Assembly: GCA_029862745.1 (NCBI GenBank) | Contig: JAOTWS010000002.1 | Location: 186,001-250,000, forward strand | Reading direction: 5' to 3' | DNA: 64,000 bases | From: Nitrosopumilus sp. | Lineage (GTDB): Archaea > Thermoproteota > Nitrososphaeria > Nitrososphaerales > Nitrosopumilaceae | Shown here: positions 63,435 to 64,000 of the stretch, in pieces | How positions within the stretch are numbered: position 1 is the stretch's first letter | Layout of the letters: each line of letters starts with the position of its first letter | Made by a program: the position numbers and the translations under genes | Notes under the pieces: model-generated | Databases searched by the model: none | Told to the model about the DNA's origin: nothing | What the model saw: only the letters and a program-made list of their open reading frames with translations

Positions 63435-64000
63435 AATCCACGTAAGCCTTGGGGGCGTATAATCTCTGGATGTTGTTTCATCCACTCTACTTTGTCTACC
63501 ATATCTTGTTTATCTTGAGGAAAAGTACCTTTGATGGTGTATGCATTTGAACCATGATTTGCTCTAAAAATAATCTCGTCTTTTGAATCTATCTGACTTA
63601 TCAAATCATGAAGCTCATCTAGTGATTCATCATCATTAATTCTTACAAATTCACCTTCATATTTCTCCAAAAATTCTTGTTTAATACCATTCTCTAGATA
63701 TAGAGTTAGGGCTCCGACATAATTTGGTGAACACGCGCTGATCACTTCTGCAGTTCCTTTGATGTGTTCTTTGGAATATTTTTTTCCTCCCAACCCTAAA
63801 ATTACCATACATGACATTACATATCCAGCTTCTTTTGCCTTATTGACTGATCTGATAATTGTTTTTGCAACTGCACCTTTTGTTACTTTTTTTAGAACAA
63901 TATCCGAACCGCTCTCAATTCCCAAATAGAACATATCCAATCCAGCTTCATTCATTTTCTTTAATTCCTCTGGAGTTTTTTTAAGAATGTTCATTGGCAT
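63431..64000 (-). CDS. Radical SAM protein, C-terminal part (cut by window edge)
   Basis: 189 residues are visible. FYLGIESGSDIVLKKVTKGA is the SAM-domain strand-4 signature of the HemN/MiaB-like radical SAM group, and CMVILGLGGKKYSKEHIKGT follows. The radical SAM CxxxCxxC must lie beyond base 64000. The C-terminal tail (EIIFRANHGSNAYTIKGTFPQDKQ) is like that of archaeal Elp3/HemN-type proteins of unknown substrate. Partial gene. Confidence 0.85.
   Translation of the reverse strand: MPMNILKKTPEELKKMNEAGLDMFYLGIESGSDIVLKKVTKGAVAKTIIRSVNKAKEAGYVMSCMVILGLGGKKYSKEHIKGTAEVISACSPNYVGALTLYLENGIKQEFLEKYEGEFVRINDDESLDELHDLISQIDSKDEIIFRANHGSNAYTIKGTFPQDKQDMVDKVEWMKQHPEIIRPQGLRGF

Noticed and set aside
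1-64000. CRISPR array
   Set aside because: No set of short, regularly spaced direct repeats found; the tandem repeats seen are within dnaK, the Met-rich cupredoxin gene and one pseudogene.

Overview
The window reads as chromosomal DNA of a marine ammonia-oxidising thaumarchaeon (Nitrososphaerota), most likely Nitrosopumilus or a close relative. This rests on sequence content, not on a database match: the DNA is AT-rich, genes start with ATG, TTG or GTG close behind TATA boxes (largely leaderless), and the gene set is archaeal (GatD/GatE, CDC48, uL2, pelota, AglB, an archaeal-type SRP RNA, TrmB and membrane-anchored ArsR-like regulators). It also has DnaK/GrpE/DnaJ, a copper-rich cytochrome oxidase operon, F420-linked genes and a tetraether lipid synthase candidate, all typical of this group.

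Layout. 0-5.5 kb: a Rossmann protein, then grpE-dnaK-dnaJ and a HAD phosphatase. 5.6-19.6 kb: information-processing and housekeeping genes (tRNA-Leu, gatE/gatD, cdc48, uL2, acylphosphatase, SRP RNA, TtuA/NcsA thiolase, M50 protease, cutA, pelota, a C/D box guide RNA, and a trmB-dtxR regulator pair). 19.7-23.6 kb: tetraether synthase candidate and the oligosaccharyltransferase AglB. 24-34 kb: a surface-glycan cluster (AsnB-like amidotransferase, GT2, two deacetylase-like paralogues, GT4, LpxD-like acyltransferase, formyltransferase, SDR epimerase, DegT aminotransferase, UDP-sugar-dehydrogenase-like protein). Its core is a 588-bp inverted repeat with one mismatch, placed so that recombination would move the GT4 gene from one transcription unit to the other. 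34-44 kb: metabolic genes (MtnA-like, MIP18-PqqD fusion, aminotransferase, F420-NADP reductase), a frameshifted DUF1059 gene, and a compositionally distinct P-loop ATPase. 44.6-48.4 kb: heme-copper oxidase operon with subunit II split over two reading frames, subunit I, a double cupredoxin and a half-size heme A synthase. 48.4-54.6 kb: IlvE, aspartate kinase, a MurG-like glycosyltransferase and tRNAs. 54.5-64 kb: a looser region behind tRNA-Val, with an 18-bp copy of the tRNA 3' end, decayed genes, a Met-rich cupredoxin, a pirin/HxlR/flavin-reductase group and an overlapping CcdA-YHS-thioredoxin operon.

How the genes work together: chaperones (DnaKJ/GrpE, CDC48) serve protein quality control; GatDE makes Gln-tRNA; the oxidase operon carries its own heme A synthase and copper proteins; the 24-34 kb sugar genes plausibly make nucleotide-activated sugars or a lipid-linked glycan that AglB-type transfer could use. 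No CRISPR array, complete insertion sequence, integrase or rRNA gene was seen.
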